From positions 40,728,715 through 40,792,714 of the forward strand of contig CM057835.1 of the NCBI GenBank assembly GCA_030068075.1: a DNA stretch of 64,000 nt, read 5' to 3'. This document shows positions 33,869 to 43,757 of the stretch, in pieces (within the stretch, counting starts at the first letter, position 1; every line of letters begins with the position of its first letter). The stretch comes from Paguma larvata. Its lineage: Eukaryota; Chordata; Mammalia; Carnivora; Viverridae. The position numbers and the translations under genes are program-made. A model generated the notes under the pieces. The model did not search any database and was not told the origin of the DNA. It worked only from the letters and a program-made list of their open reading frames with translations.

Positions 33869-34092
33869 GGGCGCCTGGGTGGCTCAGTCGGTTAAGCGGC
33901 CGACTTTGGCTCAGGTCATGATCTCGCGGTCTGTGAGTTCGAGCCCCGCGTCGGGCTCTGTGCTGACGGCTCGGAGCCTGGAGCCTGCTTCGGATTCTGT
34001 GTCTCCCTCTCTCTCTGCCCTATCCCTGCTCATACTCTGTATCTATGTCTCTCAAAAATGAATAAACGTTAAAAAAAATTAAAAAAAAAGAA
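33869..34092 (+). mobile_element. Felid CAN-SINE, near-consensus young copy
   Basis: This is the clean reference copy of the window, a non-coding element transcribed by RNA polymerase III and mobilised by LINE-1 proteins. The tRNA-like head carries an A-box-like TGGCTCAGTCGG (33880-33891) and a B-box-like GTTCGAGCC (33937-33945). A CT-rich tract, CAAAAATGAATAAACG and an A-rich tail follow. At least ten CpG survive (GCGGCCG, CTCGCGG, CCGCGTCGGG, GACGGCTCGG, TTCGGA, AACGTT). The target duplication AAGAAAATGTCCG (33856-33868 and 34093-34105) is perfect. The 60-codon frame 33879-34061 inside it is not a gene. Confidence 0.98.
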
Positions 34093-34435
34093 AAGAAAAT
34101 GTCCGTAATTTATTTATGTCACCATCAAAAAGTCAAGAGGCATGTCAAGTAAATAGGTGTTACCCCATTTTTCATCTAATCATTTCTGTAATGCCATTAC
34201 CTAGCACTTCAGGTGTCCTGGTTCATCCCGACTTACTATCTAATATAAAAACAAAAATACATGTTTTTATAATGTATCTCTATCAGTAATCAATAGATTT
34301 TAGTAATTATATGTTCATATTTCCATAACTTTCAAAATGAATAAAAATAATCATTCGACATTTCAACTTTTACTTTGATACCTCTTTTCTTCTCCTTTCC
34401 TCCTTTTCTTCCTTCTTCACATGGCCTGCTATGAC

Positions 34436-34700
34436 AGAGACTGACTGCAAAACCTAAGGAGAGAACATATAGAGGCATTCAAATCTAGGCTTTGGTACTT
34501 CCTATCGCATGTGATTTTCAGTAAAGTACTTCACCTCTCTGAACCTCTGTTTACTTACCTTTAAATAGCAATGACAATAAAATGAATACCTGTCTGATAG
34601 GATTGCCATGGGAAACAAATGACATAATGTAAATAACATTCTTGGTACATATTACCCGTTCCTCTGTTAGGTGCTCTCTAAAAAGAAGTAATATTCAAAA
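34436..34700 (+). repeat. MIR, nearly full length
   Basis: CATTCAAATCTAGGCTTTGG, AAGTACTTCACCTCTCTGAA followed by CCTCTGTTTACTTACC, then GATAGGATTGCCATGGGAAA, ATGACATAATGTAAATAACA and TTAGGTGCTCTC follow the MIR order on the plus strand. Confidence 0.85.
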
Positions 34701-35544
34701 ATTGTACCCAATATTAAGTGCAAATTCACCAATATTCTGTAAGGCTAAATGAATGCGTCTGGTTCTTCCTGATAGTTTTTCTAGCTGTTGTTCATCATCT
34801 CAACGGTCTGTTATGCAGCACCATAATGCTGGGCTCCTATCTTCGGAAAGCAATCTGGCCTGATTTCTTTGCTATTGACTGAGGGTTCAGGGCACCAGTC
34901 CTAAAAAGTGACATTTCATTTATACTAGATCACTGACATTCTCCTCAAGGGACCTGTACTGATAATTTCATGAATCTTTAAAACCCCCAATACTATTATA
35001 GAATGTAATTTCTGTCATAAAATTCAGTAAAACATGAAGCTCTTAAGTGACCCTTTTGGATTTTTAATGATTCTATAAATGCATTACTAAAATAATTTAT
35101 AAACCTAAATGAGTCATTCAACACATCAATATGGGTAATTCAAACAGGTGCTTCAGCAAAATTCTGAACTGCAAGAAGTCATGACTTCTGCAGTGGCTCT
35201 GCTTTTTGCTAAATACATCTAAACTACATCACTAACCTCACTCCATAAATTTTGTAAGCCTGATAATTCCACATTGATTTTGGCAGATCATTAAACTATT
35301 TTAAGACTACTCCCTGATTTCAGGATTGCTTTTCTTTATTAGGAGAATTTATCAATTTTTTTCAAGATTTTGTTTGGTTTTTGTCTGTATACATTTTGAT
35401 AAAATAATATTTTTGGGCTTTTAAATAAAAAAGTAGTGACAACTTCAAGGCTATTATGTGCCTATTGCGCCTGGTGAACTAAGAGTCTAGTTATTTTTGC
35501 AAGCGATACTTGACTTTCCTTTCATAGACTTACTTGACAGCAAA
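34701..35544. other. Unassigned stretch
   Basis: AT-rich sequence between two MIR copies. No open frame or repeat was recognised. Confidence 0.55.
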
Positions 35545-35745
35545 GTGGAACTTTCAGAGTAAAAGAATATCTGGATTTTAATCCAGCTACGCTTTTTTTA
35601 AAAGAGCACAAGTTATATAGACTCACTTTCCTTGTCCATAAAATATTGATCTACTGCGAGACCGTCGGGAGGATTAAAAAGAATAAAATATGTCAACATT
35701 TATTACAGGAAAGGTGCTCAATAAATATTGGTTCTCTTCTCATTT
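35545..35745 (+). repeat. MIR
   Basis: GGATTTTAATCCAGCTACGC, CTCACTTTCCTTGTCCATAA followed by AATATTGATCTACTG, then GGGAGGATTAAAAAGAATAA and AGGAAAGGTGCTCAATAAAT follow the MIR core and tail. The 75-codon frame 35690-35917 begins in the tail and is not called. Confidence 0.8.
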
Positions 35746-36924
35746 TCTTCTAATCACACTGGTTTTTTTTAATGCTTTCCTACAGGATAAACGTGACATT
35801 TTAAAAATAGAGACCAAGATGAGAAATGCATTTGCAAACCCTTTTTATCATTTTCTCTTTTCTATTCAAATGAATAGCACACATCTTCCTATTGTCCTGT
35901 TTCATTTAGCATTTTAGATCCATGTTTTCTTTTTAAAAAAGTTCTTTTATAATTTCCTACTGGCAGGGCCATTTCTTTGTTATTGTTTAATAACTGTCAT
36001 CATTTCTATTTTTGGAAAATTTACTACTTGGCTTGGGTGCAACTTTGTTTCTTTATTCTTTTTGGTGACTTTGACACTACTGGGCTAATTCATTAAGGAA
36101 GGTATTTTATTACCAGTTTCTTCAGATCTATATTGTGATAAGGAAGTCAGTGACATCTATTAGAATCATAGGAAAGATCTAGATGGGGTGAAGAGTCCAT
36201 TTACTGTCATTAACTCGCCATCATCAGATGTTAAATATGTTTTTTAAAATATCAAGATATCAAAAAAAATCACAATTGATTTTACAATTAGTCACCACTT
36301 AAATATTTATTAATTTGCAAATTTGTAGTCAAATCTCAGGGTAAGCCAATCTCACAATGCTCTTTCTGAAAAGTATAGAGAATTAACACTTTTTATATAG
36401 CTTCTCCTTATACTTGTTCCTTTGATCTACACATGTACTCATTCCACATTCATGGAAAAGTCAGATTTTCATATTCCTTTCTTCTTCTTTAATATTTTTT
36501 ATTAACATTATCATTTTTTAGTCCTGTCAATGTAGACATTACTTTTACATGGCAATTTGGGTTTAAAATGCACATTCGTCTCCTTTGTTGAATAAATAAG
36601 TTAATGAATTAATGATGTGTGTAAGATAGATGAAGTGATACCGTACTCTTCAGTGAATAAAAAGAGATGCTGATAGGCTATAGTTTTGGCCGAGTCCCCA
36701 GAACTGTGACTCCATATCTGATTTTCAGAGCCAGTCCTTTATTCCTTCAATTACACTCTTCTTTTCAACTTCCCAATTCTCTTTGCATCTTCCTGAAGTC
36801 ATGATCATCTCTCTTCCTTAAAGATTTTAGTTGATTTACTAAGCCTTCCTTTTGCTTTCCTCTTTATAGAAAGATAACGAGATTAGCAAATGCAAGAAGA
36901 CTTAGATATGCCATCTGTATTGAT
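35746..36924. other. AT-rich stretch without a recognised feature
   Basis: Nothing was assigned. Short CT-rich runs near 36760-36870 carry no recognisable repeat. Confidence 0.55.
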
Positions 36925-37462
36925 TTCTAGAGAAACAGAATCAATACATCACCAATTCATATTCGATCAACAAGAATATAGATGCACATGAGTTGATATG
37001 AATATGAAAGCATGTTCATATTACATAATGTAGAGGCTGAGATGTCTTAAGACCTCTGAATATATATTACAGAGGTTGAGATGTCCCAAGGTTGCAGTTG
37101 GGATCTGGAGGCTCACGGGAGCCAGTGGTGTAAGTTTCAGTCTGAAAGCCATCAGATTCAAGATCCGAGAAGAGCTGATGTTTCCATTCAAGTGTGAAGG
37201 CAGGAAAATACCTATGTCCTGGGTTAAAGCAATCAAGACAGAAAGAGTTACTCACTGGAGGGTTAGACTTGTGTTCTATTCCGGCCTTCAGCTGATTGAA
37301 TGATGACAACACACATTTGGGAGGGCAATCAGTCCACTGATTAAAATGTTATTCACATCCAAAAACACCTTTACAGTCACACCCAGAATAATGTTTGACC
37401 AAGTATCTGGACACTCTGTGACCCAATCAAGTTGACACATAAAATTAACCATCATATCATCT
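36925..37462 (+). repeat. Old mammal-wide repeat, well preserved
   Basis: Landmarks are TCTAGAGAAACAGAATCAAT near the left end, AAGAGCTGATGTTTCCATTC, TTCTATTCCGGCCTTCAGCT followed by GATTGAATGATG, GAGGGCAATCAGTCCACTGA, AGAATAATGTTTGACCAAGT and AAGTTGACACATAAAATTAA. These are unmistakable pieces of a common mammalian dispersed repeat whose family name I leave open. Four overlapping open frames on both strands (37021-37476) are by-products of it. Confidence 0.8.
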
Positions 37463-38125
37463 CTTTTTTTTTTCATGTTGTTCAGGAGACATTTTTAATG
37501 CTTTTATGCGGAAAGCAAAACAAATTATTAAGGCAATGTGCATCTCTTAGACTCTGCCAAGCCAATAAGTAAGAAAGTGACAGACTTTGGAGAAGCACTT
37601 TACGTTTTTAAGCTTTAATACTTCCTAGGCATTTTCTCAATGTGGTTGCAGAAAGAATCAATAGAGATTTATTTCAGAAGAAAATTTAATTACTCTGCAG
37701 GATTAAAATTTTAATTATGAGTATTCGATTAAATGTTAATATTGAGATTTACTCTTCAGATTTTTATGCAAATATGTCCTCTCTTACGCACAAACTGAAG
37801 ATTAAAGAGGTTCATAGTAAAGATTTTTTTTTACAGTTCACTAAATCACTGATAATTGACTTTTGAGGGACATTTTGTGCTTATGACATGAAAAGTAATA
37901 ATAAGACTACTTTTTCCTGATCTACTGGAAAAAAATTTAATTGGCCGATATAGGATGTGGCTACCTAGACAATTTAGAAAGGGACTACCCTTGTGGACAA
38001 TTGGAAGTGATCAGCATTTTAGAAAAGAAACAAATGAAAACTGAAATTAATTTTGATATTTCTCTTTTGTCACTCTAACTCTGGGTAATACAGAAATGCA
38101 ATTCTCATTTCTCTAATTTTAAAGT
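37463..38125. other. AT-rich stretch without a recognised feature
   Basis: It begins with a T run (37467-37475). Nothing else was recognised. Confidence 0.55.
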
Positions 38126-38415
38126 TGAAAGGGACTTGTATTTAATTTAGCTTTCTTAATATTACAAATGAAAGCTGCAAGGGCAGAGGCGTTATATGAC
38201 TGTTGGTGAAAAAATATTTCCCTGCTCTAAACACTGGGCCACCACACCTTCCATCATCACGTATGGGAGGAACACCAGCTCAGGTGACTTGAGTTTTATT
38301 TCCACATCTGCAAAACTAGCACGTGTCATTCTCTGTAGTTTTTATTCCTCCTCTCTGAAGTGAGGTTGTTGGAAGATAGGATCTCTGTGATACCTTCCAA
38401 CTGTAATGGAAGAGA
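38126..38415 (+). repeat. Old MIR-like repeat, decayed
   Basis: GTTGAAAGGGACTTGTATTT, AATGAAAGCTGCAAGGGCAG followed by AGGCGTTATATGACTG, then TTATTTCCACATCTGCAAAA and GGTTGTTGGAAGATAGGATC followed by CCTTCCAACTGTAATG follow the old pattern of 'gg.ctttg..atgaggaaactgaggc..atgactt' and 'ggttggactagatgatct..ccttccagctctaa'. It may be two elements. Confidence 0.5.
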
Positions 38416-39499
38416 AGGAACATCGGTACTTAGAAAGAAAGAAAAACGCACAGAATAAAAGACGAAGGTCTTTATATTGGTGAGTGATGGTGGTATGCAA
38501 TGAACAACTCATCTTCCTTTCTTTCCCTAGAGATTTCTTCTCAAAATAGAAAGATAATTTCTTAAGCCATATCACTTAGCTAGCTGCTACTACACTTAAC
38601 TATATGTTATGATAAAGTTAACATTAATCTTTTAAATCACCTTGACTGAAACTTCAAATTATCAACAGTCTTGCTAATCCGATCATAACATTAACATTTT
38701 AATTTTATTTTATAAAATGTGGATTATTATTGGCTGCATTTAGTTTCCTTTTGAAATTTGAAATGAACTGAATTCTTTGACTAATAACGTAATGTCACAT
38801 TTTATCAGGGCTTCTGAAGAAAAAAAAAAAAAACTCCACCAAACTAAGTACTTCCAAGTAAAATTTTCTTCAAAGTCTAATTATTGGATTTGTGAAATGA
38901 TTCCATCTGAAATTCAACAAACTTAAAAGAATAACTGGAAAATCTTGGATAAAGAGTCTATGATATGGTATGATGTCATCTTTATGAATGACACCGTGGG
39001 CTAAACGTTTTGTAATAAAAGTTGAAGGAATTCATTGTCAGAGATATGAGAATATCAGCAATTGGCAGATGTACTTCTTATTTTGGTACACGGCTAAAAT
39101 ATCAAGGACTACATTCTGGTGGCTGCAAAGTGTATAATATAGGAAATCCTTAAAAATTGAATCTACTTGTAACCACTAAGGTAAGTTTTCCCACTATTGT
39201 TTTTGTTGCTTATAAAATATATATTCTCTTTTATCGATCACATTTTATTAATGCATGTGTATTTTATTTACACATACAGATACAAGATTTCAGCTTCTTT
39301 GAATATTTTTGGCATAATTACTTTGGATAATTTTTGTTACATTGAACTAGTAAATCTTATTGGACATTAAAACAAAACCTGTGCAATTAGGATAATATTT
39401 CTAAGGAAAATCCCATATGAGTGCATTATTTACTATGGTCGATTTAATTGTACTTTTCCCGATACAAGTAGCATAAATAATTTCATATGCAATCTACAA
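38416..39499. other. Unassigned stretch with an A14 run
   Basis: An A run lies at about 38820-38833, followed by plain AT-rich DNA. I looked for a processed pseudogene upstream of the A run and found no recognisable coding sequence. Confidence 0.5.
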
Positions 39500-40140
39500 T
39501 CTTATCCTACACTCCCTTAAAGCAAAGTCTGAGGCAAAGGTTCACTGTCAGTGGGTCATTTGGTAGATGTAATCCCAGGCCAGCAAGGTGAGGGGAAAAG
39601 AAATGAAGAAGGCAGAATGGAAAACAATGCAAAGTGAAGGGTTTCTCCACAGACCACTGCTTCACACCAACTTGAATAACAGATGCAGTCAGTTGGCAAC
39701 GAGATCACAGGAAATCATCACTGGCACTTGATAGAAAATGTAACAAAACAGTTCACAAGAGGGGAGAAAGAGTAAGTTTTATTGTTCTATCTAAAGTTTC
39801 TTATTGGTCAGAATATACCCCATGAAAAATTAAAGCTTTTCTTCTTCAGAGTTGCTTTCTTGGAAGTTTTCCCTTTATCAGTTTCTCGAGAAGTCCCACA
39901 CATGGCCCAAGGTATTGGGCTTTTTCCATACCGGAAGTAAACAGAAATGGCAGAAAGTCAAAGGTTGTAACAAGGTGGCCTCCAGATCAGCAGTAACCAA
40001 GATGAGTCTTGAGCAAATGCCTGATTAACCAAAGTGGTAAATCTGAGAACATGACTTTGAAGTGGCTCTAGGTACAGCTGGGGCAGAACAAGTTGCTAAT
40101 GATCTAGAATTTGAGGAGAAACGGGATATTTGTCTAAGAA
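39500..40140. other. GC-richer unassigned segment
   Basis: Purine-rich and more balanced sequence (for example AATCCCAGGCCAGCAAGGTG and TTCCATACCGGAAGTAAACA, which contains an ETS-like CCGGAAGT core at about 39931). It may be an old LTR-type repeat or unique DNA. No frame of note was found. Confidence 0.4.
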
Positions 40141-40314
40141 ATCTATACTAGCTCCTTGAAAGATATACATATTTTATTTATATCATATATATATTCGATA
40201 GCTGATTGGTACCTAACTTTTAGATAGCATTTAATATACATAAGCAGCAAGACCATCCTAGCCTAAATAACAGCAGATTCCACTTTTTTCCCCCCTTTTA
40301 AAGACAAAATTATC

Positions 40315-40530
40315 AGGCACCTAGGTGGCTCAGTCAGTTAAGCATCTGACTCTTGCTCTTGGTTCGGGTCATGATCTCACGGTTCCTGAGATAGAGTCCC
40401 AAGTAGGGCTCTGTGTTGACAGCTCAGAGCCTGGAGCCTGCTTGGGATTCTGAGTCTCTCTCTGTCTCTGCCCGTCCCTCACTCACGCTTTCTCTCTCTC
40501 TCTCTCAAAATAAACAAATATTTAAAAAAT
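40315..40530 (+). mobile_element. Felid CAN-SINE
   Basis: The start is AGGCACCTAGGTGGCTCAGT. GGTTCGGGTCATGATCTCAC, GACAGCTCAGAGCCTGGAGC, a long TC tract and an A-rich tail follow. The target duplication is GACAAAATTATC (40303-40314) and GACCAAATTATC (40531-40542). Confidence 0.95.
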
Positions 40531-40785
40531 GACCAAATTATCTAGTAAAAATTAGCAAACATAAATATTTTGAGTAATTGGTGCCACATTTAAAAACACA
40601 TTCATTGCATTTTGGTCTGATTAATTGTGCCACTATTATTTTTTTCCCTTTAAAACAGCAAAGTGTATAGCATGCAAAGATTTACCAATTTTCCCACATC
40701 ATTAGACTAACAACAGCATCTAATTTGTACAACTGTCTTATAAAATGTCAAGTTGCAATAAATGATTTGAAATATGTAACAACCT

Positions 40786-40962
40786 TGGGGTGCCTGGATG
40801 GGTCAGTCAGTTGAGTGTCCAACTTTGGCTTAAGTCATGATCTCATGGTTTGTGAGTTTGAGCTCCATGTTGGACTCACCGCTGTCAGCGCAGAGCCCAC
40901 CTTGGATCCTCGGTCCCTTCCCTACTCATACTCTCTCTCAAAAATAAAATTTAAAAAAGACA
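40786..40962 (+). mobile_element. CAN-SINE, shortened
   Basis: The head is TGGGGTGCCTGGATGGGTCA. AAGTCATGATCTCATGG, CGCTGTCAGCGCAGAGCCCA and a brief CT tract follow, with an internal deletion. AAATATGTAA flanks it on both sides (40770-40779 and 40965-40974). It is the second same-strand SINE within 500 bp. Confidence 0.92.
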
Positions 40963-40974
40963 TTAAATATGTAA

Positions 40975-42110
40975 AAAAACTTGATATATCACCAATTCTA
41001 CATCTAAACTTAGCTGTGTTTCTAAATGCATAATTTAAGTGAGTATATTTTTATAGCTTATCCCTTTGACTTTTTTCCTCTTAAGAATAAAATATATTAA
41101 TTCTTTTGTGTAAGTTTGTGGAGTGAAGCTAATTATTTCCTGTTATCACTGAGTGAGGAGGTAACCCCAAAACAGATGCAGAGAAATTTATCTCAAAGAT
41201 TTACAAAGGCAAAATTATGAATTGCTCACAGGCCTGCAAGTGAAACCCCTCTTATAAATTGCCTCAGGAAAAATCATGATTAAATGGATTTCAAACAACC
41301 CAGAATCAGAGAGAATTCTGTGTTGTTTCTGAAGCAATCGAGCCATGATACACATTTTTGCACATTTTGCTGCATTTAAATATTGCTATACATAATTTTC
41401 TTAAATGTACACTAGTCTTTCAAGATTTTTTCCTATTATCCAATTAAATGAAATCAGAAAAAAATTATCCCCAAAATATAACACACACTGTTTCAAAATT
41501 ATGATATGTGAAGATATCCTAAAACTTTGACCTATACTTCTGTCATAGCAAGAAACTCAGATTATTTGTGGAAAGTCTATTCTCGAGTAAAAAATTAGAA
41601 TTACATTATTGGGGACTGTGATGGTTATTGGATTAAACAAATAAATGCATCTCATATAGGAGAAGATTCAATAAAACTCAGTGTGCCTAAGAATTTATTA
41701 GACTGATATTGCAATATCCCTTGTAATGTACTGGTTTTATGCAGTTTTGCATTTTAAATGTATGTCAATGAAATATGTAGAACACATAGAATTTTAGAAA
41801 CTTAATTTAAATTATTGAGTGCATTACTCTTTATGGCTTTAAAAAACAAATTTTATTTTAAATTAATTGCTTAAAATATAACATTTAAGTAGTATTCTTA
41901 ACTAATGCTTTATCTTTAACATACGTATTTTCCACTATTGATAACATTGCCTTTACAGTTAAGTGTTGGAAATACCAAAGACGGGTGACCAAAACTAGTA
42001 TGGGGATAGATACTTATGGTCTTTTATGAGTAAAAATCAGTAAGCTTATATTTGTTTTCTAGTCATGTTAACATCCATGTATTGAGTGAATGTATGATTC
42101 CATTTCTATT
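40975..42110. other. AT-rich stretch without a recognised feature
   Basis: Nothing was assigned. The 72-codon frame 40815-41033 begins in the SINE on the left and is not a gene. Confidence 0.55.
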
Positions 42111-42114
42111 TCTT

Positions 42115-42225
42115 CACTTATCAAAAACAAGTGTTTATCTGTGCTGGCCGTCATGTTGCACATGGAAGAATAATGCCTAAATGAGATTATTGTCCCTGCC
42201 TTTGAGAGTTTTCAGTCTCACATTT
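42115..42225 (+). repeat. Possible decayed repeat of the 6021 family
   Basis: GTGTTTATCTGTGCTGGCCG and TTGTCCCTGCCTTTGAGAGT followed by TTTCAGTCTCACA recall the '..ctatgtgctgg.c' and 'ccctgccctcatgga.ttacagtctca' parts of the family. Confidence 0.38.
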
Positions 42226-42261
42226 TTTCCAAATGCATTATGCATTTGTGAATATCTTTTT

Positions 42262-42469
42262 GAAATATTTTATTTATTTATTTTGAGAGAAAGAGAGCAT
42301 ACATAAACGCAGGGGATGAGCAGAGAGAGGGAGCGAGAATCTTAAACATGGTCCGTGTTGTCGGTACAAAGCACCATGTGGGGCTCGATCTCACAAACCC
42401 TGAGATCATGACCTTAGCTGTGAAATCAAGGGGCCTGACACTTAACCAACTGAGCCACCTATGTGCCCT
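42262..42469 (-). mobile_element. CAN-SINE
   Basis: In reverse it shows ATTTTATTTATTTATTTTGA, a GAGAGAGGGAGCGAGAATCT tract, GTGTTGTCGGTACAAAGCAC, GGGGCTCGATCTCACAAACC and a head ending CTGAGCCACCTATGTGCCC. The target duplication is GTGAATATCTTTT (42248-42260) and ATGAATATCTTT (42470-42481). Confidence 0.93.
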
Positions 42470-42699
42470 ATGAATATCTTTGAATAATCAAGATTTCAGT
42501 GTCTGGCTACAGAATATAGAAAACTAATCCATATACATCATTGAAACTATTATCTGTAATAAGTACTTCCTCAAACTGAACACTGAAAAGTTAAGAAGTA
42601 TAGATTCATCACACACAAAACTTTCAATAATTTTTTTGAAAATCTGAGGCAAAGAAGTTTTATATCTTCTATTATCGATATCTGTACCGACAAAGTTTT

Positions 42700-42908
42700 T
42701 TTTTTAATTTTTAATGTTTTATTTATTCTTGAGAGAGATAGAGTGCAAGTGAGGACAGGCAGAGAGGGAGAGAGACACAGAATCCAAAGCAGGCTCCAGA
42801 CTCTGAGCTGCCAGCACAGAGCCGCACACGGGACTCAAACCCACATACCTTGAGATCATGATCTGAGCTAAAGTCAGATGCTTAACCTACTGAGCCACCC
42901 AGGTGCCC
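42700..42908 (-). mobile_element. Felid CAN-SINE
   Basis: In reverse it shows T-rich tail remains (42696-42705), TTTATTTATTCTTGAGAGAG, GACACAGAATCCAAAGCAGG, GAGCTGCCAGCACAGAGCCG and a head ending CACCCAGGTGCCCC. The target duplication is CTGTACCGACAAAGTTTT (42682-42699) and CTGTACCAATGCAGTTTT (42909-42926). It lies 230 bp from the previous SINE in the same orientation. Confidence 0.95.
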
Positions 42909-42926
42909 CTGTACCAATGCAGTTTT

Positions 42927-43359
42927 ATAATTAGCACTGTTTGGTGCACATAGTTAAGCAGAACCAAACGAATAATTTCATGATTTTTGTATCATTGTGT
43001 ATATGTTATTGATGTTACAGATGTACACTATACACAGGTAGTTTGGGGAACAATGTCTAAAATATTTGTAACATTTTACACCTCACATTTTCTTAAGATT
43101 AATTTTAGCATGTTCAATGTAATAGTAACATGTATTCAATTATTCTTAAATTTACATAGAATGAAATGATCTAGCATTATATAACTGAATAAAAATGCCT
43201 TTTTAGGATCATCTGGTTTTCAGTAAGATATTTTTCAGTGTCAATCTAGTCTAGTTTCAATAACTTCTCAAGAAAACTCTTTTTTAATTTTTCTAGAATA
43301 AGCACCAATTCTTCTAAGAAAATACTGTGCATATATTAATCCTATTTTACTGAGAAAGA
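42927..43359. other. AT-rich stretch without a recognised feature
   Basis: A 60-codon frame (42987-43169) has no motif. Nothing else was found. Confidence 0.55.
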
Positions 43360-43566
43360 ATGATTCATAATTGCGAATGGACTTTAGATAAGCTAATATC
43401 CAAAGAGAATTATTTATATGACTGGATAAAAATGCGACTCAATGAAAATCTTCCAGCAGAATTGCAGATGGACAAACCAAATCGGGTAATAATGACAACA
43501 AGAAACTTGGATACATTTCTGGATAATTTCATGACGATTCCTCGGAACAGACACTTAGAGTTATAA
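43360..43566 (+). other. Unassigned 68-codon open frame with protein-like composition
   Basis: ATG to TAA with no repeat recognised over it. The predicted peptide is hydrophilic and mixed in charge (for example ENLPAELQMDKPNRVIM and RNLDTFLDNF), unlike the Leu/Phe/Ser-rich noise of most frames here. No domain is recognised, and there is no promoter or flanking splice pair I trust. A frame on the other strand overlaps it. It could be a remnant of an exon, a decayed processed copy, or chance. I do not call a gene. Confidence 0.25.
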
Positions 43567-43698
43567 AGTATGATGGACCAGAGTTCAGGAGATAATACTC
43601 TTAGGATCAAGGACAGAAGATGCCAAGACAGAGTGGAAACTAAATCAAAAGGCTTTTTGTATTTTATTTTAAGAAGTGAATATGGCTTTTTAAAAAAA

Positions 43699-43757
43699 GT
43701 ACGCGCTCGCGCGCGCGCGCGTGTGTGTGTGTGTGTGTTTGTTTGTTTGTTTTTTTA
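43699..43757. repeat. Compound (CG)n(TG)n(TTTG)n microsatellite
   Basis: A GTACGCGCTC start is followed by seven CG units (43708-43721), eight TG units (about 43722-43737), TTTG repeats and a T run. From 43708 to 43738 purines and pyrimidines alternate without a break. It contains about nine CpG in under 25 bases, in a region where CpG is otherwise rare. Confidence 0.96.

Noticed and set aside
38416..38834. A14 run suggesting the tail of a processed pseudogene
   Set aside because: No coding sequence or polyadenylation signal is recognised upstream, and no target duplication was found.
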